Part shown: positions 33,208-43,422 of the stretch, piece by piece
How the letters are laid out: each line of letters opens with the position of its first letter
Numbering within the stretch: position 1 is the first letter of the stretch
NCBI RefSeq assembly: GCF_021155765.1
Contig: NC_060107.1
Coordinates: 18,338,501-18,402,500, forward strand
Origin: Diprion similis
Lineage: Eukaryota; Arthropoda; Insecta; Hymenoptera; Diprionidae
Direction of reading: 5' to 3'
Length of the DNA: 64,000 bases
Made by a program: the position numbers and the translations under genes
Notes under the pieces: model-generated
Told to the model about the DNA's origin: nothing
Databases searched by the model: none
Seen by the model: the letters and a program-made list of their open reading frames with translations, nothing else

Positions 33208-33219
33208 AGGGGGGAGTAG
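33208..33219 (+). promoter_or_regulatory. Polypurine tract of the gypsy element
   Basis: AGGGGGGAGTAG directly precedes the right LTR and would prime plus-strand DNA synthesis. Confidence 0.85.
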
Positions 33220-33503
33220 TGTTACAAAGGATAAAATCACCCGTTTTACCCCCTTTTCTAATGATCTAGTAGTCGACATGTGACGCAAGAAAACTAAGTC
33301 TTCTTATGTCATCAAATGAATAAGGTTGCTGCGTCAACCGCTATTATTGTAAAAACAGATCTGTTTCAGACTTTGAACTGATAACACGTTCTTTACCCCA
33401 AATACATTTTTCTCAAAGCATATTTCTCATTTAGCGCCTTTTAATTGCTCACCTAACTGAGCTTCTTACCCTCGTTTTATTCGTTACACCAAAAAGTGTA
33501 ACA
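33220..33503 (+). repeat. Right LTR of the gypsy element
   Basis: 284 bp, identical to the left LTR except at 33459. It is followed by the ATAT target duplication (33504-33507). Confidence 0.97.
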
Positions 33504-33976
33504 ATATTATGAAACAACTCGCCATGGTTAATCGTAAGGCCACTATTGTTGCTATCACTACTTTCATTGAAACTACCATCACGGAAACTATTCTGTGGAC
33601 TGGTTATATCTGGAGTATTATTATCGAGCTCTATTGATTCTAGTATCATAGCAGAATCAGCAGCAACAATTGGGTGTGCGAAAAAAAAATTTTTATCACC
33701 TCATTTATGCTAAAACAAAACATTGACCGTAAAATACAATAAATTTGAATGAATTTTTAATTATTGACCTTTCTTCAATTAAATAACGGGAATTTTATAA
33801 TCGCAAAAATTCGAACCGTGTCACGTGATTATGAAACGCATCACCATTGGAGGCCTGAGCCGATGACGTCATGATGTTACAGCCAAAAACGCGGCAGTCG
33901 ACGATACACAGCTTTCGAAGTTCTGTTAACAAGTTTCAATTATTATAAGTACTCAAACTACCACGTGTATGAAAAA

Positions 33977-35840
33977 ATGTGCGATACGGGTTTTGTCAAG
34001 GCAACTGCTAGTAATCTACCGACCATAGACATATTTATGGTCACAGAATTTCTAAAAGCAGATGATCGATTTAATGCTGCAGAAGTTCGGGGTGCCAAAG
34101 CATCAATGTAAGTCTCTGAGATGTGTAATTGTTAAAACTTTACCAACAAAATATCGTATGTTAATTGTAAAAATTAGTTTTAATAAAGTTTTTATTCTAT
34201 CACAGGGCATGTCGCGAAAGTTATGGAGATAAAGCTATAGGTTATGTACAGCTGAAGCGAGAAGGAAACATCTGCACCGTTAAACGTCGCGTATGTCCTG
34301 AACATAAAGTTCGAAGTAAGGCTTATGTGGCGACAATAACTATAAACGAAAAAGATAATGAAATTCAGAATGTCCAGTGTCATGATTGTGCTGCTGCGAC
34401 AGGTAAGAATTTACTTGTATAGTAATAATTAAGGTGGGGTTAACTTAGATTTTAAAATCATAGATGCTTTTTGCTGGAGTATTGCAATTTTGGGATTCAG
34501 TTGCATTATAGTACTTCCACTTTCCACGAACATTTATAAATATTCATTAATTTTGAAGTTATGGATTTAAAAGCATTCCTTTTTTATGCATTGATATAAA
34601 AATCTTTTCACAATGAATTTTTCATCGAAGCTACTTAGAATTTTCTTTGTTACCTTTCAAATGTATGATAAACCAAACGCAGAATGAACTTCTTGAAATG
34701 TTGTTTTTAAACTCATTTTGAACGTATGAATTTTTAAATGAAAAATATGAATTAGATCTCAAAGCATTTATAATTTTGCCGTGATATCAAATTGAACTCT
34801 ACTCATTTTTTGTTATATCATTTATTTCAATATGAAGGTGGATGTAAGCATGCCCTGGCATTCCTCATGTGGTTACATCGACGAAGCGAAGACCCTGCTC
34901 CTACAGAAGTGGAATGTTATTGGAAAAAATCTCGGTTATCCGGTGTAGGAAGTGCTATTAAATATATCGAATCGAAGGATCTAGGAAACCAAGACTCAAG
35001 ATCGGTGTTGAGTCATCCTCCAAATAATGAGACATTCTTGCAAAAAGTACTCGATATAGCCCAGGCGCAACAAATTGATGGCCAAATTTCAAGAATATCC
35101 TTTCAATTGATTGGTGAAAGAACCAGTAACTTATCAATGCACAGATTAGCTCTTCAGTTTTATTTACATGAATCTCCTCAATGTAAATCAGTAGGCGATT
35201 TTCTAACTCTTTGTACTAATGAAATGACGAAAGACTTGTGTGATGAAGCTCAAGTGATTACAAAAGAGCAAAGTAATTGCCCATTGTGGTACGATTTGAG
35301 ATATGGAAGAATCACAGCGTCTAAACTACACGAATCAGCTCACTGCAAGACAGATAATGGGTCACTTGTAAATCAAATTATTGGAGTATCCAAGATACAT
35401 GAAACAAATGCGATGCTACGTGGAAAGAAACTAGAAAAGGATGTGTTAGAGCAAATTCAAAGTCTATTGCAGACAAATATTCAAAATGCAGGACTTTTTC
35501 TCCTACCCGAATTTCCCATTTTGGGAGCATCACCTGATGGATTAACGAAACAATATATTGTGGAGATAAAATGTCCTATGAATGAAAAATCTTTCAACAG
35601 ATTTCTCTCCAATGGTGTAATCAATCCTCGCTGCATCGCACAAATGCAGCTACAAATGTTATTGACTGACAAAAAAAAGGATTATTTTGTGTTGCTGATC
35701 CATCCTTCGAAACTACCAAACAAGTTCATATGCAGTGGCTTGAATTCGAGGCAGCAGCAACACAAGATTTGATTCAAAAAGCTACATTATTTTGGACCAA
35801 TAATATATTTCCTAAGATAATGTCATCTGTACAGAAATAA
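33977..35840 (+). pseudogene. SWIM zinc finger / YqaJ-like nuclease protein of the ISL2EU element, C-terminal frameshift
   Basis: Predicted exons are 33977-34107, 34206-34402 and 34838 onward, with canonical sites and matching phases. Exon 2 contains CHDCAAATG, which joins GGCKHALAFLMWLHRR to complete the SWIM-type CxC...CxH finger. Exon 3 carries the YqaJ recombinase fold: WYDLRYGRITASKLHE, GASPDGL (Asp), VEIKCPM (Glu-x-Lys) and AQMQLQMLLT. The frame breaks near 35685: the literal frame stops at 35772, whereas the family-like C terminus (QWLEFEAAATQDLIQKA) continues one frame over to TAA at 35838-35840. In intact elements this exonuclease is thought to assist transposition. Confidence 0.8.
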
Positions 35841-36026
35841 ACTTGACTTAACTAACTAATAAAATCTGTTCAAGTTTTATACTATTATAACTTAATATAA
35901 TAAAAAAAGTCTTATCAAAATCTATTTTGCTTTTCCTTTACAATACAGTAACTGTATAAAATGTTAATTTAATAATCATACTTATAAGGTTATAAAATTA
36001 TAAGATTTTTATTCAAGTACTGAAAA
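35841..36026. other. Convergent intergenic segment of the ISL2EU element
   Basis: 186 AT-rich bases between the two convergent genes, with AATAAAA-type sequences in both directions that could serve as poly(A) signals. Confidence 0.4.
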
Positions 36027-37924
36027 TTACATTTTAATTATTGGAGATTGTAAATTAACTAATGCTGATGCGATGGTGATAACGTCATCAGTATAAGATA
36101 ACATACTGTGATTAATGACAGCATGTGGTTTCAGGAAATCGAATTCTCTCAATCTGCCAATGACTCTTTCCACGTGGATGCGCAAGCTGGCAATACGCTT
36201 TGTCTCTAACACTTCAGATTTTTCAGGTTTAACTGAAGACGATACACTGGGTGGTTTTAATAATTCACAATCTTTCATTGATAGTAAGCTCTGTATACTT
36301 TTACAGCCCCGGTCTGCCATCACACCACTATTTGCAGGAAGCTTATCTAATATACCACATTTTTCGAATAACAGCACATCTGAAATTCTACCTCCGTATC
36401 CGGTAGAAATATAGTTGATAAAGCCATCAGGCGAACAAGAAATCAAATATTTTAATGTATTTCACTTCTTATATTCTGACCAAGTCAGTGCCTGATTGAC
36501 AGGATCACTGGGCTTCTCAATTTGTATTTCAAGAGCGTCAACTATAGATCGAACATGACTATATGTACCTCTGAAAGCTATTGGTAAAATTTGTTTAACC
36601 GCGGTACGGTCCGGAAAAAAAATGAAAGTTTTCAACATATGTGCCAATATTGGATTTGTTTTTCTAAAAATAAAGGTTGCATTAGAAGTGGTCATACCAA
36701 ACTGTTCTCCCAGTCTCTCAAACGTGTCTTGCGTTCTAATTTTCATCAAGCATAATTTGATATTATCACTTTTAATTTTAGTATGCGAGCTAAGAATGTC
36801 CAGTAAAAAGGACCACTCATTCGGAACACCTAGGTACGACTTCATATTTATACTGATAAAATAGTTTGTGAGTTTTACAGCATCTGGAAATTTTTTCTGG
36901 GGACTATCTGAATTACTTGAATGGGATCCCTCTGTAGGCTCAAAATAATCAGTAGAACTGATAAATTCACTGACTGATCGTGAGACTGTACTTGATGACT
37001 TTAAATCAGTTTTTTGTGCTTTAATTTTTGGTATTAACTTGATAGGAGATGTTGCGCTATCCATAAGATTGGAAATTTTGATTGGCGAGGAACTCGTATG
37101 ACAAATCGATGGCATTATCTTACACATGGTAGCAATACTACGGTATCGTTTTCGAATATTAACTTGTACACCAATACTATGCTCAGTGGGGTTATACTCG
37201 GTTTGAGTTTGTGCATCCACTTTCACAGTCGCTGTGTCAAATATTCTGGAGTCGCTGACTAGATCACTATTAGAATTTATATCTTCCATAGATCTATCGA
37301 GGACTTCGTTCTCTCTTTGTAACTGTGCAAATGTGCTTGGTAGACTTTCAGAAGAGCAGGGTGGAATTTCAGCAGCTAACATTTCATTAATTTCATGCAA
37401 TCTTCTTCTTTTCTCTGCGACAGGTCGTGGAGGTGCATTTGCTGAACGTTTGCGGTTAGGTTGACATTCAAATTTATGTGGAACTGCAGATAATTTCATT
37501 CTCGCTGGACCTCCCTGATATGTATAATACAAATAGTTGTCCATATCTTCATGCAACTGCCCAAAAAATGAGTAACATTAGCTCTCACAAAAGTTTAAAC
37601 TTATTGTTATTGAGGTTATAAGTCTAGGATTTGATTTTTTTTTTGGCTAAATTTTTACATTCTTATATACTCGCGTTGTGAAATAAAACAGGCACGTGGG
37701 ATGATTTACTTTATATTGTAAGAAACTATACTTACATTGAAATGGTCTTCGCAGCAAAAGTAATTTGAAGCAGACTTGGGGTAATCACGACGTGCTGCAG
37801 CAAACCATTGTTTCCAACGCTTCACTTCTTTTGGCACTGTTACGAATACTTTTTCAGGGGTGCGTTTCGTAGTATTTTTGCACAAGGGCACAAAACACAC
37901 TCTATAAGTTTTTATTTTGCTCAT
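36027..37924 (-). pseudogene. THAP plus DDE_4 transposase of the ISL2EU element, one nonsense codon
   Basis: Exon 1 (37924-37736) starts with ATG and encodes a THAP zinc finger (CFVPLC...W..W...FCCEDHF). Exon 2 (from 37556) completes it, continues through an acidic/Ser-rich linker and a helix-turn-helix-like region (LGEQFGMTTSNATFIFRK), and enters the DDE_4 domain. An in-frame TGA at 36462-36464, after WSEYKK, interrupts the core. The same frame then runs on with SCSPDGFINYISTGYGGRISD, VMADRGCKSI (Asp) and RIHVERVIGRLREF (Glu) to 36027. Apart from that one codon the transposase looks whole. Confidence 0.85.
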
Positions 37925-38856
37925 TTCAACGAAAAATTAGTAAATTCGCCTTGGATTCTGCGCCAACGCACGTATTTAGAATATATTGCTGGAGCGCGTA
38001 TAACATCGTGACGTCACTATCGATTCGACCAACATCGGGTATCTCCGGCACGTAGTCGGCTATCCCCACTTACGTTTAAAGAAGTAAAATTTCAAAATTC
38101 GATATCTCGGCCAATTTTGAAAATTTTACAAAAATATGAATATTTTACAATGAAACTTATACCCAAAGAATGGAACGAAACAATAAAAAAAAAATCATTT
38201 GCAGACCCAATTGTTACAGGTGGTGGAAAATCACGACGAATCAATTCAGCATCTTGAGTACTACACTGCAGCTTCTTATATTTCCTCTGAACTAGTTGCC
38301 GATGCTGTCTTTTGGATAAACTGCTTTTGTCTTTGATTTTAGGCATCTTCAACAGCTGTAAAATGTAATGATTGAACCATTGGTCGTATACCCATTGACT
38401 TTATATTCTGTAAACCAGTATCTGTATCACATGTGGATGATACCTGTATCACATGTAGCAGACCACGCTAAATGGCTGGTCACAGTAAAGTTAGCCCACT
38501 AATTTTGTTGAGTAGTTTAATTTAAAGTTGCTACTTGTGAATATTTTTCATGTTTTAGTTAACTTGGGTACCTATTCAAGCACAAAGAAATAAAGGCTTT
38601 GTTTTCCATAAAACAATTATAAAACTGCACTTGCATTTTTGATAAATATGTAACGTAGAAAAGTAATTGAGAATTACCTCCACGTGTCGGATGTGTGATG
38701 ATCGATAATTATTCTAAGGATTGACACAAGTCGTAAATGCAGCAAAAACTACCCACAGTATTTATGTATATAATATGCACAGAAGTTTCGGTTGAAACTA
38801 AACTTTAATCATAAATCTAACCATTATAATAGTGACCGCAGACTAGATGACGCCGC

Positions 38857-38891
38857 GGCATGCGGACACACATTTGGTGTGCCCGCATGCC
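38857..38891. repeat. Perfect GC-rich hairpin
   Basis: GCATGCGGACACAC and its complement GTGTGCCCGCATGC flank a 4-5 base loop, with a weaker outer extension (TGACGCCG / TGGCGTCG). The surroundings are AT-rich, so it stands out. Function unknown. Confidence 0.6.
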
Positions 38892-40774
38892 GGTTTCGCA
38901 ATGGCGTCGTTCACTTCATGACCGGAGTGCTGGTCTGCTGGACCGGCTGGACCCTTGCCTTGTCGAAAGCGGATGTTGAAGATAAATGCGACATCAGTTG
39001 TACAACTTTTTTTCTTTCAAATTGTGATCGTAGACTCGATTTGTGTAATAGTTCATACGAATAAATTTCCTCGCTTTTTAGGGATATTGGTCTACTAGCC
39101 GGGTACCTTGATGAAAAAAAAAATTTCCTTACTTCCGGTGTATTATGTGTATGCATTGGTGTGATTATACCGGCATACAAAAAAGAAAAGTGGTCTGTAC
39201 AACTCTGAGGTCCGTTTGGTCCGTACACCCACAAAATATTGAGTACATTGCAAAAACCCGCTAAAAATTGCGAAAAAAAAATTGCGAAAAATTGCAGATA
39301 TTGAGATGAAAAAAATTTTATGGAACTGGATCGAGTTTGATTGTTATGTAGTTCGATCTGCTGAATCTGAATCTGAAGTTTATTTGGTTCGTTAATTCCT
39401 CCAAAATTTGAGTAAATTGCGAAAAACCGAAAAAATAGCAACAAATTGCAGTTATAAAAGTTGAAAAAAAATGATTGAAGACAATTATATACGTTTGTAT
39501 TCCATGCATCAAAATATACAAGAAACATATGTATATATAATCGTGTTTAATAAATTTTTGTTCATTTAAAAATTTCATTTATAAATAACTGTAATTTTTT
39601 CCAATTTACTCAAATTTTTTAAGGTCAACGGGCCAAATAATATTCAGATTCGGATTCAGCGCGTCGAAATACATATAGGTGGGTAGGTCTGGTCAAATGT
39701 ACGAACCACTCTCTTTTTTTGTGTGCCGGTGTTATTATACACATCAATTATAAATTAGTGTTTCGTGCCTCTACGTGCACAGTCGGCAGCACTCGAGCCG
39801 GTTCGATCATACAGATCAGTGGCGAGCTCGCTTGTCCACGTGTGTGCTTGGATGCTTGCAAATTGCAACAGGTTATCCACGCCACATGGTGTTATTGGTA
39901 TATATCTCAAACAGAGATTTCACGGATTACACAAATTTGCGAAGTAAGTAAAAGTCAAATTATTATACTCGATGTGCATGCGGTAACATTATTTGCCCAT
40001 ATTCAATGATCCTATACTATTGTCAACATTTTCACAATAAATTAATGCATATTAAATGAATTGTTGTAGTAGAGGTTAGCTGAACTTTTCGATACCTCTG
40101 ATCTTACACTAAAGAAGCTAATAAGGTTTTGCAAACTAGCACATCTGCTATGTTGTTTTAGTTTACTTGTCTTTATTTGAGGTATATTATATTCTCATAT
40201 TGATTCAGATAGCTCGCAAAATTTCACTTGCACATTGGTTAATGAAAAAATATAGAAGTGCTATTTCCAACAAAAATTTTTTTTTCCAAAATTTATACGA
40301 AATTATAACTCACGAAACATGTTAAAACTGCAAACCATTATGTTCATATAAATCCATACAATTTTACGTTATTTAAAAAAAATATGATACACTATATTAC
40401 TTAAATTAGAGAAAATTATATAGTAATATAAAAGAGACTGACTTTCATACATATATATAATAATATATGATAAACTTTTAGACATAATCCTTTGAAAACA
40501 TTTTGTTTAAATCAGTTTTGTTCTTGGAAAACATAAGAATTCAAAATAATATATTGTTTATTGCGAAAGTATTAATTTTGCTGGCCAAAAATTTTATGCA
40601 TTAATGATATGATTGAGAGAAATTCATATTGATAGTCAATATTTATTTTAACAATAATTTGTAGTTCAGATTTGAATAAATATATATACCTATATATACT
40701 TCATATCTTATAATTACATATTTTCAATATTTACCTATATATTGTGCTTTCATTTATCAATTTTACTATTCCAG

Positions 40775-40942
40775 ATTGTCAAGTACCTTTACAGCCTTGA
40801 CAGCAGTTGGTTAGTAAAAAAAGAAAATCTCTACATTTCGGTTACCGAAGACAATATAGTGATACCAGAAAATATTATAGGCTTAATAAAAACACCGATA
40901 GTGAAATTTGGCATCCGATTTATGTATGAAATGCCAACTTGA
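40775..40942 (+). CDS. Possible terminal coding exon, unknown protein
   Basis: A good acceptor (TTTTACTATTCCAG) is followed by 55 codons and a stop: it begins IVKYLYSLDSSWLV and contains NIIGLIKTPIVKFG. Composition is protein-like and not repetitive, but I do not recognise it and cannot find the upstream exon. It could be a fragment of a host gene or of an old element. Confidence 0.25.
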   Translation: MVKYLYSLDSSWLVKKENLYISVTEDNIVIPENIIGLIKTPIVKFGIRFMYEMPT

Positions 40943-41769
40943 TGTAGTCATTCGAAGAAACACACCCAAAACATGACAAAAACTGACGTCACCTTCGATT
41001 GAATCAGTACTTCAGATGAGACGAAAAACGAAAAGCAAAGCCCAAAAAAGATGCCCTTGATATCTGTCGAGAGCTGAGCTTTAAGTCCTACAATACAGCG
41101 AGCATGCTCGCTAATGCTAGCCAAAGTCACAAAATCATCACCTAATTTGTCCCGTAAGTTAATAATAATTACACGATATGGTCATTATTCTCTACATTTG
41201 TTTTCCAAATGTTTTTGTGTATTTGATTATTTGCTCCATTTACATTAATTTCACTATGGTCTTTATTATAAGTATATAAGGCTCAACAAATTTGCGGCTT
41301 AACAATATTTGTATAATAATAATTGTTTTAGACAATGTATTTTCTTTCGTAGATCGAGAAGCCTCTATGATGGTTTATGAGGACTACGCAAAAAGTAAGT
41401 AAAAACTGTTGATAAAGAACAGCCCCAAAAATATCTACACAACAAGGATACACACAGACTGCCCCAATAACGATGAGTATGGTTATGCTTGAAAGCCATG
41501 GAATATAACAACTCAATACATTCGTCTGTTACGAGTAATACTATATGATACAAATAGAGTAAGATAAGTCATATCTATGCAAAGAAGCGTAATTGACCAT
41601 CTTTGCAACATTGGGAGTCTCTGTCTGTATTTTATACATGATATTTTCATTTCTCTACTATTCTTAATTAACGCTTGCAAATCTATCTATCCAAAGCTAT
41701 TTAGAATGTTTGCTTTCGTCGGGGTATGGTCATGTTTGAAATTATTTATTGATTCGTATAATATAGAAC

Positions 41770-41805
41770 GACGTTTCGGTCGGGTTGCCCGCCAACCATC
41801 TTCAG
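41770..41805 (-). ncRNA. Hammerhead ribozyme-like core (left, inverted copy)
   Basis: On the minus strand CTGAAGA, a GC-rich hairpin arm and GAAACGTC follow in the order of a minimal hammerhead core (CUGANGA, stem II, GAAA, then the NUH cleavage site after GUC). Penelope-like elements are known to encode such ribozymes in their terminal repeats. Confidence 0.6.
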
Positions 41806-42237
41806 GCTATAATTGTAAAAAACAAAAAACTAATGTATATCTTACATGATAAACATTATGGTTTCCATCTATTTAATTGGACAATGGAAAACACAATTGG
41901 TCCTTAAACGTTAACAAAGTTTAAATTTTTAAGCAATCGCAATTATAGAATTGGATTGCCCATGTGCTGGGTTAGCATTTATAACCACTAGCAATTACAT
42001 TTTGGTGAGAGAAATATTTTTACAATGGTGAGTTTAAATTAAAAATTGGAAGCTAAATTAACACAAGAATTGGGATTACAACAATAATTACGGATTTTTA
42101 CTTACTAAATTATGACACCCTTCATGCTTGATATTGATCACAGCACCGCCATGGAGGAAGTGAACTAGATCAGTAAATCAATGGTGGTATTGATTTAATA
42201 CAATGACAACTGACATTTAAAATTCCGAAAACACAAT

Positions 42238-42858
42238 CTAAAATTAATTGACAACACACTATTAAATAATGGATACCCGGAATATCTTTTGAAACAGATT
42301 AAAACTGAAAGAATACACCTCCTGTACAATTCAATTGTTTGGAACGGTGACACCGTTAAAGAAAAAATTGATAACTCGATTCCTTATGTACAACATTTAT
42401 CACCTTCTATCAAAAAGATATTACGTGATGTAGGTATCAATATTACATACAAGATCACAAATAGCGCGCAATCTTTATTTACTGCTTTAAAATCAAAAAT
42501 TTCAACACCCAATACTATTAATAGCATTTACAAAATAGAATGTCTCGACTGTGAAAAAATCTATATAGGCCAAACTTCACAACATCTAAAAAATAGGATT
42601 AGTGGTCATAAGTCAAAAATCAAATGTCATGATCCGGATAGCTGTGCTTTAGCTGCACACGCATTAGACTTAGGACACAATTTTGATTTTGATCATGCAT
42701 CAGTGATTTCCACGGAGAACAACTGGTACAAAAGAAATATCAAAGAAATGATCAACATCAGCAGAAATAATAACATCACCTGCAATAGAAAAACTGACAT
42801 CCAACATCTTAGTCATTTGTACCAGGACATAATTCATTTTAAATGTTCCCGCCTTTGA
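42238..42858 (+). pseudogene. GIY-YIG endonuclease part of a Penelope-like polyprotein
   Basis: The frame is open from within the left side of the unique region to TGA. It starts with the connector after the reverse transcriptase (NGYPEYLLKQI), followed by a Cys pair in IYKIECLDCEKIYIGQTSQHLKNRISGHK (the GIY-YIG-like IYIGQT with the catalytic Arg in NRISGH), and a His/Asn-rich C-terminal part (HASVISTENNWYKRNIKEM with the conserved Glu). In Penelope elements this nicks target DNA for priming. There is no ATG near the start and no reverse transcriptase, so it is a fragment. Confidence 0.85.
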
Positions 42859-43276
42859 AAATTTGATCTCAGTTGTCATTGTATTAAATCAATACCACCA
42901 CTGATTTACTGATCTAGTTCACTTCCTCCATGGCGGTGCTGTGATCAACATCAAGCATGAAGGGTGTCATAATTTAGTAAGTAAAAATCCGTAATTATTG
43001 TTGTAATCCCAATTCTTGTGTTAATTTAGCTTCCAATTTTTAATTTAAACTCACCATTGTAAAAATATTTCTCTCACCAAAATGTAATTGCTAGTGGTTA
43101 TAAATGCTAACCCAGCACATGTGCTATCCAATTCTATAATTGCGATTGCTTAAAAATTTAAACTTTGTTAACGTTTAAGGACCAAATGTGTCTTCCATTG
43201 TCCAATTAAATAGATGGAAACCATAATGTTTATCATGTAAGATATACATTAGTTTTTTGTTTTTCACAATTATAAC

Positions 43277-43312
43277 CTGAAGATGGTTGGCGGGCAGCCC
43301 GACCGAAACGTC
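43277..43312 (+). ncRNA. Hammerhead ribozyme-like core (right copy)
   Basis: CTGAAGA, then a stem II hairpin from GGTTGG/CCGACC, then GAAACGTC. Flanking AAC / GTT can start stem I. Predicted cleavage follows GTC at 43312. Confidence 0.65.
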
Positions 43313-43422
43313 GTTCTATATTATACGAATCAATAAATAATTTCAAATATGACCATACCTCGACGAAAGCAAACATTCAATATTTCTCACCATGGTCACG
43401 AACTCATCACCAAAGCTATTTA

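Larger units (their letters stand above)
25726..33503 (+). mobile_element. Complete Ty3/gypsy LTR retrotransposon carrying a deoxynucleoside kinase, 7778 bp
   Basis: The order is LTR (284 bp), tRNA-Leu-type primer site, gag, pol (protease, reverse transcriptase, RNase H, integrase), kinase, antisense small gene, polypurine tract, LTR. The LTRs differ at one base (25965 versus 33459). The order RT-RNaseH-IN and the YLDD motif place it in Metaviridae/gypsy. Beyond pol there are about 2.2 kb instead of an env gene, holding the kinase and, on the opposite strand, a small Cys-rich gene. Gag has a one-base frame break near 26755; pol and the kinase frame are open. It is inserted in copy B of the TNP2-like transposase. 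Confidence 0.95.
33671..38209. mobile_element. ISL2EU-type DNA transposon, two genes, 4539 bp
   Basis: The ends are TGGGTGTGCGAAAAAA and, inverted, TGGGTCTGCAAATGAT, flanked by AT on both sides (33669-33670 and 38210-38211). Removing it rejoins the TNP2-like frame between PPPVTI and VAADSA. It carries a SWIM/YqaJ-nuclease gene on the plus strand and a THAP plus DDE_4 transposase gene on the minus strand, convergent, which is the known ISL2EU gene content. Each gene has one disabling change. Confidence 0.85.
24125..38346 (-). pseudogene. TNP2-like transposase, copy B, split by two nested elements and frameshifted
   Basis: The coding pieces are 38346-38210 (start ATG, then a basic segment with SKRQHRQLVQRKY), 33670-33504 and 25725 down to about 24125. 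Removing the ISL2EU element with one AT, and the gypsy element with one ATAT, restores a continuous frame at both junctions. The pieces then run in the same order as copy A: DLRNWAITRNISHADLDALL, NININIDGLPLTKSS, FICDAPAKSY with its Cys pairs, DYMHLICLGVMKK, NVHNLVHLCDDVKSKGPLD. Further breaks inside the core are a frameshift near 25300-25390, beside a small direct duplication (AAAATTGGCC), and one near 24685. Similarity to copy A fades near 24125. The copy is dead, but it dates the order of insertions. Confidence 0.85.
38347..41690. other. AT-rich region with little coding evidence
   Basis: The upstream flank of the copy B transposase lies at the left. A GC-rich perfect hairpin lies at 38857-38891. 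Low-complexity AAAAATTGCGAAAA-type repeats lie at 39230-39460. The 205-codon minus frame at 38911-39528 is low-complexity and is not supported. A possible terminal exon is listed separately. Confidence 0.5.
41704..43377. mobile_element. Truncated Penelope-like element with inverted terminal copies
   Basis: Two arms, 41704-42212 and 42870-43377, are near-perfect inverted copies of each other and surround a GIY-YIG endonuclease fragment. Both arms contain a hammerhead-like core. A 13-base direct repeat CCAAAGCTATTTA at 41691-41703 and 43410-43422 is a candidate target duplication. The reverse transcriptase part is missing, so the element is 5'-truncated or rearranged. Confidence 0.75.

Noticed and set aside
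38911-39528. 205-codon minus-strand open frame
   Set aside because: Phe/Asn/Ser-rich low complexity over AAAATTGCG-type repeats, no start context or family resemblance.
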